Origin: a virus | DNA: 64,000 nucleotides | Strand: one strand, 5' to 3' | Virus record (IMG/VR): IMGVR_UViG_3300035698_022838 | Location: 62,001 to 126,000 of that record | Part shown: positions 28,261-37,427 of the stretch, in pieces | Numbering within the stretch: the stretch's first letter is position 1 | How the letters are laid out: every line of letters starts with the position of its first letter | Translations under genes and position numbers: made by a program | The notes under the pieces: generated by a model | What the model was told of the DNA's origin: nothing | Databases searched by the model: none | What the model saw: the letters and a program-made list of their open reading frames with translations, nothing else

Positions 28261-28929
28261 TTATTTAGTTTTAGATACGTTAGAGAGATGATTTGGTGTT
28301 GATGGAATTATAGGCGGACTCGTGGGCGTGCCCGTATTACCCACATGCGTGTGCGAATTGAAAAATGTTTGGAATGTATTCCCTTTTATAACAGATTCTA
28401 TTGCTCTCTCACCAAGTTCTATATTATTTGAATTTACAATAACCTTATTATCTTCCATTCTAACTTGATCGTTACCCATTTCAATAACTACTCTAAGTTC
28501 ACCATCATTCTGTGTATCTAATTGGATCTTAGCATCACCTAATATGAAATTAAGTCCTTTTTCTTTTGTATAGAACAATTGTAATGGTCCGGGTTCTGCA
28601 TCATTATCATAAATAAGAGCATGTGCTCCTTCATATGAATTTTCAATTTCTGCTTTTAAATCAGGAGAGGTATTCCATTCTCCATGATAAACCATTCTAT
28701 AATAGTTTTGGCCATCAAATTCTACAGTAACTACGGAACCAAGCCTAGGAATAGATAGCATACCATTACCTCCTCTACCAAACATTATTCCATTTTTCTG
28801 TGTTGCCCACGGAATATCCTCAGTTTCAATGCCATCAAAAAGACCAAAGACCTTAATCTTAGCTCTTCCTTCTTTTTTAGGATCCTTTATATCTACTACT
28901 TCGCCTATGTATATTCTTGCTGATGACAT
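28261..28929 (-). CDS. Baseplate central spike, gp5/gpV-type without lysozyme domain (222 aa)
   Basis: The N-terminal OB fold (ARIYIGEVVDIKDPKKEGRA, then KVFGLFDGIETEDIPWA and the glycine-rich GRGGNGMLSIPRLGS with VTVEFDG) is typical of gp5/VgrG-type spikes. A short beta-helix follows (residues about 125-185), then the C-terminal apex FFNSHTHVGNTGTP with an His-x-His pair of the kind that binds metal at spike tips. T4 gp5 carries a lysozyme between these parts; here none is present, as in P2 gpV. It sits between the 822-aa tail protein and the 191-aa gene, inside the hub cluster. Confidence 0.85.
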   Translation of the reverse strand: MSSARIYIGEVVDIKDPKKEGRAKIKVFGLFDGIETEDIPWATQKNGIMFGRGGNGMLSIPRLGSVVTVEFDGQNYYRMVYHGEWNTSPDLKAEIENSYEGAHALIYDNDAEPGPLQLFYTKEKGLNFILGDAKIQLDTQNDGELRVVIEMGNDQVRMEDNKVIVNSNNIELGERAIESVIKGNTFQTFFNSHTHVGNTGTPTSPPIIPSTPNHLSNVSKTK

Positions 28930-28934
28930 AAAAA

Positions 28935-31403
28935 TTATTGTTCTTCGTATTCGTCTGGATTATGTGTACCTAAACTAGGATTATATTTACTTGATGATTT
29001 AAGATTTCCTAAGTTTAATGGCTGATCTACTATGAAATCACCAGATGTTTCTGGGTATACACCATCAAAACCTAGTGTTCTATTATCCTTAGATTCTGGT
29101 TGATATACTTTTTCTGGTTTGGTTTCAAAATTACTTTCAGGGGATCTTAATTCACCTCTTGATGATATAATTTTCTTCTCTGGGTATACTGTATCTATGC
29201 TACTAGTTTCAGTATCTATAGGCTTTGTATAAACCCTATCCAATGAAGGTTTACTTGTTATTTTCTCTGGACTATAAACAACATCTTTTTCTAATTTAGT
29301 ATTTAAAACCTCCTCCTTATAAACAGTCTCTTTTGCTAGTTTATCAGTTGGAACTACATCAGGATAAACGTCATCGTTTACTTCTGGATATATTCTATCG
29401 GGTACACCTAAATCACTACCTGGTACATCAGCATAAACATCGTCATTCGGTCCGCTATATACTCTATCAGGTACACCTAGATCGCTACCTGGATTATCTA
29501 AGTAAACATCGCCTGTTGTTTCTGGGTAAACCCTATCAGGTACACCAAGATCACTTCCAGGTACATTAGGATATACGTCCCCTTGTGGTTCTGGATAAAT
29601 CCTATCTGGTACACCCAAATCACTGCCAGGTACATTTTCATACACATCACCTTCTGGTTTTGGATATATCCTTTCAGGTACACCTAGATCACTACCTGGG
29701 TTATTATTATATACGTCATCTTCTACCTCCTGATAAACTCTATCGGGAACACCAAGATCTGTGCCTGGTACATTTTCATACACATCACCTTCAGGCTTAG
29801 CGTAAACTCTTTCCTTAACCCCTAGATCTGTACCCGGTACATTAGGGTATACATCACTTTCATCCTTGCTTATTATTGGATATACTCTTTCCGGAGGTCC
29901 ACCTTCTCCCATTGTTTGAGGATTTGGTAAATTACCTTTAAATATATTATCAATTCCGGTTTCACTAGCACCATTTAGGTAATTTGCAGCATTATTAAAT
30001 AACCCTTTACCATTAGTAGCACTAGTTAATTGTGAAGGGTCCATGGAATAAATATTCCCCATTATACTCTGGTCCAATCCACTTAATGCTGGACTTATAA
30101 ATTGACTGATTCCTTCGTTTATTAAATCAGAAACTGCACCAGAAACAAAATTAGTCAATAATTCTGCACCCATAGATGTAATACTTTCAATATCCAATGT
30201 AGGATCAAGATCCTCTACACTAGTTTGATCCTGGCTATATCCATCAGCAAGTATCAAGGGTTTCTTATCACTTCTTATATTAGGATATTGGTTTTTTATT
30301 CTTACTTTACCAACGTGTATTTTGAATGAGTTTTCCTCTGGTGTAGATGATTCTGCTCCAATATCAACGATAGCTTTTAGTGATGTGCTTTCACTGAAAT
30401 CAAATTCACACTGACTGCATTCATAGATCAAAACTGGTTTTATTCCACTTTGGTCTGCTTGGTTTGACAAAGCATCTCTTTCATTAGATAAGCCTGCACC
30501 TTCTGCAACATTACCAACAAAGCTAGAAAAAGCACTTTGGTCATTTCCACTCCTATTGCTTCCACTGCCAGAACTTTCAATATCATTTTCTATTATGGCA
30601 GCCCCTGGGTTTCTATCTGTACTTATCAATGAACTAAGATCATCTATTACAGAAAGAGCTGTACTAGCTCCAGCTAACCTGCTAGTTTTAAAAAAGTTTC
30701 TTATTTCACCTACAAATATCCACATAGTAAACTTACGAAGATTCCTTGGGACAAGCCATCTCATATTATCAGCATCAAATGTTGCTTGGTTATATAGATC
30801 TTGAAGTGCATTCATTCTAAGATTAAGAGATTCTAGAGTTTTTATAGTTAAATGTTTACCACCAGTCCTTTGATTATCAAAAAAATCTATATCATCATCA
30901 GTTTGAAATCCGCTCTTTGATACCTTATCTAACATATTTAATCCTTCGATCGACTGGAAAAACCACGGGGAATTAGTATTTGTTTCTTTTAGTAATTTTT
31001 GGAATTGCAAAAGTGCATTAGCTCTCTTCTTTTGATTGTTTTTTTGTTTTTCAAAAGCGCCATCTCTTTCCAATAAATAATTATATGCGGAATAATAAAT
31101 TGGGCTATCTCCGTCGCCTCTTTTTAATTCCTCTTCATCTTTATCTCCAACAGATGCTACATATTGTGGTTGTCCGAATGGGTTTAACATAGAAGCCATA
31201 CTAGCACCTTGGGTAGATGTATAATTACCCTTTTTTAATATTGGACTTGGGGGCCAACCATAATTAGAGTTAATTGGTAAAACTCCAAAATCAAATATTA
31301 TTTTAAACCCAAGATATGTCGGATCTTCATTACTTCCCGAATTAGAGAGTTTGAACCCTTTAAGAAAAAGGTTTCTGTTTTTATCTGTAGCTTTAATTCC
31401 CAT
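28935..31403 (-). CDS. Tail/baseplate structural protein with seven 23-residue tandem repeats (822 aa)
   Basis: The N-terminal half has a globular part (YLGFKIIFDFGVLPINSNYG; MRWLVPRNLRKFTMWIFVGE, then YECSQCEFDFSES and FKIHVGKVRI) that looks like a baseplate or tail-tube-end protein, consistent with its place between the hub and spike genes. Residues about 517-677 are seven near-perfect repeats of 23 residues beginning DVYxNVPGSDLGVPDRVYP, plus a decayed eighth copy. After that come spaced V-Y-x-P/E/K motifs to the C-terminus. The repeat region is Pro/Gly/Asp-rich, probably extended and flexible. No enzyme motif is seen. Repeat copy number may vary between strains. Confidence 0.6.
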   Translation of the reverse strand: MGIKATDKNRNLFLKGFKLSNSGSNEDPTYLGFKIIFDFGVLPINSNYGWPPSPILKKGNYTSTQGASMASMLNPFGQPQYVASVGDKDEEELKRGDGDSPIYYSAYNYLLERDGAFEKQKNNQKKRANALLQFQKLLKETNTNSPWFFQSIEGLNMLDKVSKSGFQTDDDIDFFDNQRTGGKHLTIKTLESLNLRMNALQDLYNQATFDADNMRWLVPRNLRKFTMWIFVGEIRNFFKTSRLAGASTALSVIDDLSSLISTDRNPGAAIIENDIESSGSGSNRSGNDQSAFSSFVGNVAEGAGLSNERDALSNQADQSGIKPVLIYECSQCEFDFSESTSLKAIVDIGAESSTPEENSFKIHVGKVRIKNQYPNIRSDKKPLILADGYSQDQTSVEDLDPTLDIESITSMGAELLTNFVSGAVSDLINEGISQFISPALSGLDQSIMGNIYSMDPSQLTSATNGKGLFNNAANYLNGASETGIDNIFKGNLPNPQTMGEGGPPERVYPIISKDESDVYPNVPGTDLGVKERVYAKPEGDVYENVPGTDLGVPDRVYQEVEDDVYNNNPGSDLGVPERIYPKPEGDVYENVPGSDLGVPDRIYPEPQGDVYPNVPGSDLGVPDRVYPETTGDVYLDNPGSDLGVPDRVYSGPNDDVYADVPGSDLGVPDRIYPEVNDDVYPDVVPTDKLAKETVYKEEVLNTKLEKDVVYSPEKITSKPSLDRVYTKPIDTETSSIDTVYPEKKIISSRGELRSPESNFETKPEKVYQPESKDNRTLGFDGVYPETSGDFIVDQPLNLGNLKSSSKYNPSLGTHNPDEYEEQ
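29373..29855 (-). repeat. Seven in-frame 69-nt tandem repeats (plus a decayed eighth to about 29304)
   Basis: Each unit encodes 23 residues starting DVY and containing PG(S/T)DLGV. The first copy starts at 29855 on the minus strand and the seventh ends at 29373. Synonymous differences are frequent, so selection acts on the protein. The eighth (DVYPDVVPTDKLAKETVY) has lost the core. Confidence 0.95.
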
Positions 31404-31426
31404 TAGGGTTTATTATTTTATTATAT

Positions 31427-32929
31427 TTATCCATCAATAAGATTAATTGGAAATGCTTTAGGGAATTTACCTGCACTGTTTAAAACCCAATCTCTTTTCC
31501 TTAAATGTAAAACCTGATACATTCCACGGTGTGCTTCGTATTTTAATTCAATTCCCATTAGTATATAAACGCCAGATAAAAATCTATCAATCACTGGATT
31601 TATAGTTTCTTCTGGTTTTTCGTTATTAGATGCCCCAGTATTTTCTTTTCTTAATCCTTGATCATTTACGTAAATTACAACTGGGATAGCTTGTCCCCTA
31701 TAAATTCCATTATAATATCCATTAGTTTCGATTTTAAGGGTAAATTTATTTAGATCTTCTTTATTGAATTTATTCTGAATCAAAGCCTGTATAAAATTCT
31801 CATGAACTCCGCCAGGACCTTCCTCGTCATTCAGTGAACCATACCAATTTTTTCTAATATCCTTAGAATATTCATTTTCTATCGCTCTACCTTTTTGTAA
31901 AACCATATTTTCACCAACTATTTCAGTAGTTGAGGTTTCTATTGTATAGTTAATATACTTTTCAACTGGATTATCAGTTTTGAATCCATCATCATAGAAT
32001 TGGACTTCTTGTACGTACCCGCGATTATTTGTAATGTTTCCTGCTTGTGAAACTAGAGTATAATTAAGAATATATGTCGGCGAATCAAAAGAGCCTTTTT
32101 CATTTGTTAAAACTAATGGTACATCTTGTAGTGGGTTGTTTATACCAGGAAACAAAGTATCGTTGGCATTTCCGGTACCTAGTCCGCTAATAACTTTTAC
32201 TATTTGTATATAATCTTTAGCAGATAATTGATTGTCTAAATTAATGAAGGTTAAATTATAATATGGGTCTATCCAAGTACCAAAGAAACTTCGATCATTT
32301 TTATATGATCTACTAGTTACTTCTTTTATGAAATCATGAGCTGATAAATTAGGACAAATCCAAGTCATTTCATCATTAAGATTAGCATCATTAGTAGAAA
32401 ATCCAAGGTTTAATAGTTGTGAAACATCAAAAAGAGTGTCATATGATGTTTTTGTTCTGAATGCTTTAGAAACTTCACTATATAGACCTGGAATTTTTGC
32501 TTCACCTAATATACTAAACGTCATACCATTACCATCAGGATCACTTGATTGATTAGATCTAACTGATAATACATTAAAATCCATTCTTATTGGTTTATAT
32601 AACTCAATCCACGATCTAACATATACTGATATTACATCACCATCTTTAGGGTAAGAAACCCCAATAAATAACGAATTCTGCATATCAAATTGAATTCTTA
32701 CAGTAGGTAAAAATCCAGTCATATCAAGATTGAAATATGGCATGAATTTATGTACATAATATCCATTAATAAAAACTACCGGTACATAAGCGCCAAAAGA
32801 TTTTTCATCTGAATCTTGAGCTGCTGGAGCTCCTTCATTACCCCGTCCAGTTCGGTTAGGAACAACTAATTCGTCTAATCTTAATGTAGGTTTAGCTACA
32901 TTTCGTATAATTATTTCATCTGAAGCCAT
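31427..32929 (-). CDS. Probable baseplate hub protein, gp27-like (500 aa)
   Basis: The protein has an N-terminal beta domain (FINGYYVHKFMPYFNLDMTG; GDVISVYVRSW), then TSYDTLFDVSQLLNLGFSTN and WICPNLSAHDFIKEVTSRSY, a pattern I associate with gp27/gpD-type hub proteins, which form the ring that holds the spike. The remainder is beta-rich with a final strand GVYILMGIELKYEA near the C-terminus. It lies between the LysM baseplate gene and the 822-aa protein, two genes upstream of the spike, which is the expected neighbourhood. The family match is by pattern, so confidence is moderate. Confidence 0.55.
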   Translation of the reverse strand: MASDEIIIRNVAKPTLRLDELVVPNRTGRGNEGAPAAQDSDEKSFGAYVPVVFINGYYVHKFMPYFNLDMTGFLPTVRIQFDMQNSLFIGVSYPKDGDVISVYVRSWIELYKPIRMDFNVLSVRSNQSSDPDGNGMTFSILGEAKIPGLYSEVSKAFRTKTSYDTLFDVSQLLNLGFSTNDANLNDEMTWICPNLSAHDFIKEVTSRSYKNDRSFFGTWIDPYYNLTFINLDNQLSAKDYIQIVKVISGLGTGNANDTLFPGINNPLQDVPLVLTNEKGSFDSPTYILNYTLVSQAGNITNNRGYVQEVQFYDDGFKTDNPVEKYINYTIETSTTEIVGENMVLQKGRAIENEYSKDIRKNWYGSLNDEEGPGGVHENFIQALIQNKFNKEDLNKFTLKIETNGYYNGIYRGQAIPVVIYVNDQGLRKENTGASNNEKPEETINPVIDRFLSGVYILMGIELKYEAHRGMYQVLHLRKRDWVLNSAGKFPKAFPINLIDG

Positions 32930-32938
32930 ATCTTAATA

Positions 32939-33523
32939 TTATAATGATGCATCAGGATTTGAGGTTGCATTGGTTACGTCAGGAGCAAGACCTATTACAG
33001 CATTAGTTCTTACTGTTTGTCTTTCACCCTCTTGCATAAAATTAGGAGGAAGAATTTGTGCTGGTGCATTCTTAGCCTTTAGTCTATCCTCTATAAATTT
33101 TTTCCTAGAATCACTAACTTTAAATTTCTTTTGTTCTTGTGCTTTTCTAAACTTTTGATTTGGATTTGAATTATCGTTTCCTTTCTCTATTATACTGGTT
33201 TTGTTCTCTGCAGCATTGTCGAAGGTTGCTTTAGTTGGTACTAAAAGAAAATCGCCAGTATTAATTGAAAATGGATTAGATATTGAATTGAATTTCATAA
33301 CATAGCCAAGATATTTAGGACTAGCAAATATTCGATTCGATATTAGATCTGCCCTCATAACATCATCATCAGTAACCATAATATAATTTTTTATTCTTAC
33401 GTTTACGTTTTTATATGATATTGAGGATCTTGTAAGATCCCATATACCATATTTTTTCCCTTGCATTTCGGGATTTGGGTTGAAAATAGTTTTATTTTTA
33501 ACTAAGGTATCTATATTAAGCAT
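32939..33523 (-). CDS. LysM-type baseplate protein, gp53-like (194 aa)
   Basis: Residues about 65-95 (PKYLGYVMKFNSISNPFSIN followed by TGDFLLVP) have the LysM-like turn found in T4 gp53 and related baseplate proteins: a helix, an N-x-I-x-N-P-F core and a final L-x-V-P strand. The C-terminal half is charged and Asn/Gln-rich, probably disordered (NDNSNPNQKFRKAQEQKKFK). It is 9 nt from the hub-like gene and 14 nt from the 613-aa tail protein. Confidence 0.65.
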   Translation of the reverse strand: MLNIDTLVKNKTIFNPNPEMQGKKYGIWDLTRSSISYKNVNVRIKNYIMVTDDDVMRADLISNRIFASPKYLGYVMKFNSISNPFSINTGDFLLVPTKATFDNAAENKTSIIEKGNDNSNPNQKFRKAQEQKKFKVSDSRKKFIEDRLKAKNAPAQILPPNFMQEGERQTVRTNAVIGLAPDVTNATSNPDASL

Positions 33524-33537
33524 TTTATATTATTTTT

Positions 33538-35379
33538 TTACGAACTACTTTTAGATTCTCCATCTTTAGCATAAGTTGCAGCTAATTGGTCTGCTGCAGT
33601 AGTAACTCCATTCTTATATCTAACTTGTTCACCATCAGTTGTACCTAGACTATTAATTGATTGTTGATTTGCATAGGTATCAAGAACACTTTGATATAAT
33701 CTACCGTCACCTCGATTAAACATACTTTCTATCTCACCTCGTTCCCTATCTCTACCGTGTCTCAATGTAAATGTTGCAACTATTTCGGTTGGAAAATCAT
33801 CAGGACCTAAAACCTCACCAAATTCTATCTTTATCCCGTGACATATCAGGTTACCAATCATTGCTATTGGGTTCATAGGATTTCCTACTACTAAGTGCCA
33901 TTCACCAGTAGGTGCACCAGTTTTTAAGCCTAAAGGAACCTGTATTTCACTTATTAAATTAGTAGATAATGCAAACGTTAAAGCATTTTTAGCTCCTTCA
34001 CTTACACTATCGTCTGTTATCACATCATAAAATTTATTATTAGCAAGTTGTTCTAGTATGGCTTGTAATTGTGAAGAAAGTTCCTGTACCCTTTCTTTAA
34101 GTTCTACAAATTCCTGTCCTTCGGGATCATCCATAGTTTCACCAGATGGTGATGACATATATTTTATTGCTTTTTTAGTCCAAGCAACTGGATCGGTATA
34201 AAATTCCATCAATCCCTCGTTTCCTCCGGGAAATCCAATTGGTGAGAATTCATTATTATATCTCATATCAGGAGTTAAGAACATTCCATAATTTGTACCT
34301 ATACCTAATAAATTACCGATTAAATCGATCATAGCCATTTTAGTATTAACTTCACCAACGGAAGTAAGTTCATAATGGAATTTAATTGCGATTTCATTAT
34401 TTTCATATGTTAATCCCCTACCTCTCATCCATGTCGTATCAACAGTATCGACAGAAGTGTATATGAAATCAGATAGTGGGCCACCAGCCTGTGTCATTTT
34501 ATCTCTTAAAGCATAATTAATTTTTGGTATAGTTACTTCTTCTTGTCCACCTTTAGATATACTAGCTGCAACTTCCATAAGATCACCGAACACAGATAAA
34601 TAACCTCCTTTACCTCCACTTCCTTCAGCAAAAGCTTTTCCTAAAACTGATTTAAAGAAACCCTTATCGAAACCTTCTTGTGTTATAACTTCCTCTTGTC
34701 TTTTTGGTTCCCACTTAATCCCTGCACTAAATCCAATAATCTCATCCAATGTATTATCTGTTGGTCCACCCCACCACGTAACTGCTTGTGCAACTGGCTT
34801 ACCTGCTCCTTGATCTTTATGTTCTGTTGAATTACGAAATCCATCAGGAAGTGATAGATTATCCCGCATTGGAGCAGGAAATCTACGTAATGTAACCATA
34901 TAATTATTTGGTATACTTCCGTAGTATTTACAATATATAAAATCTTTCCAGTGATATGGGGCAGAAGTATTACCTATTATATGATCTGTGTTACTCTCGC
35001 TGACCAATGTCCCTGCTGTTGGATTTCTCGATTTAGCAGAAGAAATTTTCTTATTATATTTTGTTCTTTCGGATCTATAATATTCATCAACAAAAAATTC
35101 ATTACTATCTGCACCTAATGTATAGAAAAGAAATTGTCCATTCTTTGCATCCTCTGCTTTATAAAATCCACCATTATAAAAAAGTGTCCTTGGAGTTGGA
35201 CCTTTCGTAGGATTTGCAGCTCCCTGATTGGAATCTCGTCCAACTAGTTCATTAACGTTTTGTTGAACACTAGCTTCACCACTACCATACTGTTCCTGTT
35301 TTGTTTTTAAAGCGGGATCTTCAGTATTAACCCGTGTTGTAGTTGGAGTAGTTATGTTACCTGGATCATCTTCGGACAT
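33538..35379 (-). CDS. Tail/baseplate structural protein (613 aa)
   Basis: The first 80 residues are polar and probably disordered. Conserved-looking parts follow: WKDFIYCKYYGSIPNNYMVT with LRRFPAP, then WHLVVGNPMNPIAMIGNLIC and IVATFTLRHGRDRERGEIES near the C-terminus. The late segment, a strand pair ending in a charged arm, resembles proteins at the tail-tube end of large myophages, but I cannot separate gp48/gp54 type from other tail proteins. It heads the run LysM protein, hub, 822-aa protein, spike, with 14 nt to the next gene. Confidence 0.5.
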   Translation of the reverse strand: MSEDDPGNITTPTTTRVNTEDPALKTKQEQYGSGEASVQQNVNELVGRDSNQGAANPTKGPTPRTLFYNGGFYKAEDAKNGQFLFYTLGADSNEFFVDEYYRSERTKYNKKISSAKSRNPTAGTLVSESNTDHIIGNTSAPYHWKDFIYCKYYGSIPNNYMVTLRRFPAPMRDNLSLPDGFRNSTEHKDQGAGKPVAQAVTWWGGPTDNTLDEIIGFSAGIKWEPKRQEEVITQEGFDKGFFKSVLGKAFAEGSGGKGGYLSVFGDLMEVAASISKGGQEEVTIPKINYALRDKMTQAGGPLSDFIYTSVDTVDTTWMRGRGLTYENNEIAIKFHYELTSVGEVNTKMAMIDLIGNLLGIGTNYGMFLTPDMRYNNEFSPIGFPGGNEGLMEFYTDPVAWTKKAIKYMSSPSGETMDDPEGQEFVELKERVQELSSQLQAILEQLANNKFYDVITDDSVSEGAKNALTFALSTNLISEIQVPLGLKTGAPTGEWHLVVGNPMNPIAMIGNLICHGIKIEFGEVLGPDDFPTEIVATFTLRHGRDRERGEIESMFNRGDGRLYQSVLDTYANQQSINSLGTTDGEQVRYKNGVTTAADQLAATYAKDGESKSSS

Positions 35380-35396
35380 ATATGTACTAAATTTTT

Positions 35397-35735
35397 TTAA
35401 CCTCTCTCGATAATATACTCAATATCATCTTCAAAGTCAAAATCTAGAAAATGTGCTAGATTATCTATAAACTCATCAGTGATGTTTTTGTATACAATCA
35501 AGATGTCTTCACATCTAGTACTATATATCCCTTGTGTAATTTTCTTACGAACTGCATAATTTATTACGAATTCTGATTCCACAGTTAGATTCTCAGTATC
35601 ATAACCTAAATCCCTTATTATTTTGCCTATATCAACAATATAATAGCAATTGGAACCTGAACAAAACTTGCGTTTTGCCTCTTTTAGAGAATAGGTAGTT
35701 AATGTTATCTTAATGGCTTTCTCGCTATTCGTCAA
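35397..35735 (-). CDS. Hypothetical protein with TTG start (112 aa)
   Basis: No family is recognised. Residues about 18-40 (AKRKFCSGSNCYYIVDIGKI) hold two close Cys; the C-terminus is acidic. The only plausible early start is TTG 35735, which overlaps the upstream gene by 11 nt, so translation may be coupled. It sits just upstream of the 613-aa tail gene. Confidence 0.6.
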   Translation of the reverse strand: MTNSEKAIKITLTTYSLKEAKRKFCSGSNCYYIVDIGKIIRDLGYDTENLTVESEFVINYAVRKKITQGIYSTRCEDILIVYKNITDEFIDNLAHFLDFDFEDDIEYIIERG

Positions 35736-36048
35736 TGTCTATACCCCCTTCTGTTGAAGCCTCTGGCTCCTCTTCAATATCTTTTAAGAAATCAAAAGAT
35801 TCAGTAGTTAAAGTAAGACTTGTATTTTCTTCCTTATTTTTCTCATTTACCCTTTGTTTTTCTTTATTCCTTTTTGTTTCTAATTCTGCATTTTTCACAG
35901 CTTCTAGATGTTGTGTGTGTAATTGCTTACCCATTTGATTGGATCTTCTAATCCGTTCTAGCTTCTCGGTTAAGGTTTCATCTTTTTTAATGTAACCTAA
36001 CTTCTTTGCAATTTGTCTTCTTTGTCTTCTGGATTCTGAATTGGCCAT
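35725..36048 (-). CDS. Small charged hypothetical protein (107 aa)
   Basis: The N-terminus is strongly basic (SESRRQRRQIAKKLGYIKK), followed by a charged helical stretch (NAELETKRNKEKQRVNEKNK) and an acidic C-terminus. This could bind nucleic acid or act as an assembly adaptor, but no family is recognised. It starts on a TAATG overlap with the stop of the Nudix gene and overlaps the next gene by 11 nt. Confidence 0.65.
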   Translation of the reverse strand: MANSESRRQRRQIAKKLGYIKKDETLTEKLERIRRSNQMGKQLHTQHLEAVKNAELETKRNKEKQRVNEKNKEENTSLTLTTESFDFLKDIEEEPEASTEGGIDIDE

Positions 36049-36620
36049 TATATCTCTGTTTTAAAGCCAGTAGATGGCTTAGTATTTGGATCTCCTTGAA
36101 TATCTATACCTAATACATACTTAAAAAGCTTTAAAAATAATCCAGGAATGAAAATATCTTTAGCCTTTACTACGTCATTTGCTGGTATAAATTTGAATTC
36201 TGAATTTTTCTCTTTTTCTGTCCCATCAGTTTTTGGTGTTCCTTTAGTTAAGCCAGTTACATCGACTGCAAAACAAGGTTGTTCATGTGCGATAAATTTA
36301 GAAGATGTAACTGCTCCTAAATAATACCATTTAGTATTATCCTGTGCATCAAATCCACTTTCTTCTAGTAATTCTCTTTTAGCAGTAGATAATAAATCAG
36401 GATCATCAGCATCACTGGTACCAGTAATAACTGCTACATCCATTCCCCCTTCTCTAAATGGGTTTGGTTCTTTAATAACACCTACTGATAACGGTAGACC
36501 ATCATCGTCAGATGTAAAGGGTAAGATTATTACATTCATAAATGTTGTAACTATACCAATCACTCCGTCTCTTTCGACTAGGTTTATTCTATCACTTTCA
36601 AATAATATTTTACTCTTCAT
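36048..36620 (-). CDS. Nudix hydrolase (190 aa)
   Basis: The second half of the Nudix box is clear: LLSTAKRELLEESGFDA matches RE-x-x-EE-x-G, the metal-binding helix that cleaves nucleoside-diphosphate-linked compounds. The upstream G-x5-E half is degenerate (a Pro/Asp-rich TSDADDPD replaces it), so substrate and even activity are uncertain. A central strand set (YYLGAVTSSKFIAHEQPCFA) fits the fold. It overlaps the 216-aa gene by 11 nt and the next gene by 1 nt. Phage Nudix enzymes may act on ADP-ribose, nucleotides or RNA caps; nothing here decides which. Confidence 0.75.
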   Translation of the reverse strand: MKSKILFESDRINLVERDGVIGIVTTFMNVIILPFTSDDDGLPLSVGVIKEPNPFREGGMDVAVITGTSDADDPDLLSTAKRELLEESGFDAQDNTKWYYLGAVTSSKFIAHEQPCFAVDVTGLTKGTPKTDGTEKEKNSEFKFIPANDVVKAKDIFIPGLFLKLFKYVLGIDIQGDPNTKPSTGFKTEI

Positions 36621-37260
36621 TTTCTTCTATATTACTCATAACTGTTGATTCTTTCTTCCTCCCGTAATATTCGCGGATAGTATCACCTAATGCACCTTTT
36701 ATATCTTCTATATCCATACCTTCTGTAATGTAATTAACTATTTCTTCATCAGCATCGTCAAATGAAGCAGTCAATACACCATACAAATTCTTTGTTGGTA
36801 GATTCAATTTTAGATTAAGTGTAACATTAACCCAGTTAGTTTTTTGTTTTTTTAGTAATGTATATATCGGTGAATCTTCGACGGTAGCAGATGAAACTAC
36901 TGTATTTCTTCCCTGTACTACTTGATTAAGGTCTGTAATCGGTTGGTTTAGTTGATTTGGTTGTGACTCTGAATTAATACCATCAAAATCAACTTTGGTT
37001 GCTGGAAACAAATCTATAAACTCATCAAGTAGGGTTAAATTTATTCTTCCACTATCTTTAAATTCAACAAATATCAAATCCCCCTCTGCGGTAACGTCTG
37101 AATACTTTTCCATGTTACCCATGCGGTCACCTTTTTTCCACATGAAATCTTTGGTAGAGAGTTCAGCTTTAATCTCTTCTAAACTTTTATCTTTGAAATT
37201 CATTTTTATTCTTTTTTTATCAGAGAAGTATTTTTCTCTCCATTTTTTAAGCAATCGCAT
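36610..37260 (-). CDS. Hypothetical protein preceded by a rare Shine-Dalgarno (216 aa)
   Basis: It starts MRLLKKWREKYF, has an N-terminal beta part (GDLIFVEFKDSGRINLTLLD), a Gln/Asn-rich linker (QPNQLNQPITDLNQVVQG) and a C-terminal domain (VNVTLNLKLNLPTKNLYGVL, then EEIVNYITEGMDIEDIKGAL). No family is recognised. The start at 37260 is backed by GGAGGA just upstream, which is rare in this window. It begins a small-gene group running into the tail genes, after a 167-nt gap. Confidence 0.6.
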   Translation of the reverse strand: MRLLKKWREKYFSDKKRIKMNFKDKSLEEIKAELSTKDFMWKKGDRMGNMEKYSDVTAEGDLIFVEFKDSGRINLTLLDEFIDLFPATKVDFDGINSESQPNQLNQPITDLNQVVQGRNTVVSSATVEDSPIYTLLKKQKTNWVNVTLNLKLNLPTKNLYGVLTASFDDADEEIVNYITEGMDIEDIKGALGDTIREYYGRKKESTVMSNIEENEE

Positions 37261-37263
37261 TTA

Positions 37264-37269
37264 TCCTCC
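37264..37269 (-). promoter_or_regulatory. Shine-Dalgarno sequence GGAGGA
   Basis: GGAGGA on the minus strand lies 3 nt before ATG 37260. Nearly all other genes here have A/T-only leaders. Confidence 0.6.
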
Positions 37270-37380
37270 AAATAAAGTTGTACAGTTTACTCCTGCGCTA
37301 CGTATTTCTAAATACTATTATGGGTAGCATTCATTACGATTAAGATTTATACAATAAAAAGTTGGTTATGTTCCAATAAA

Positions 37381-37414
37381 TTATACTTTTGTTGCAAATT
37401 TTTGACGTGCGTTA
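37381..37414. repeat. Direct repeat, downstream copy (remnant of a gene 3' end)
   Basis: These 34 nt match 38324-38357 at about 31 positions in the same orientation. On the minus strand they would read NARQKFATKV-stop, versus NARQKFATKA-stop at the end of the intact 308-aa gene. The copy lies outside any gene, just after the 37428-38324 repeat-protein gene, so the two copies flank that gene. Confidence 0.85.
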
Positions 37415-37427
37415 CTCTAATAAACAT

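Noticed and set aside
29304-29855. Regular 69-nt direct repeats as a CRISPR-like array
   Set aside because: They are contiguous without spacers and in frame inside one long gene; they encode a protein repeat.
36600-36620. N-terminus KILFESDR of the Nudix protein as a targeting peptide
   Set aside because: The aromatic core is absent and the residues belong to the first strand of the Nudix fold.
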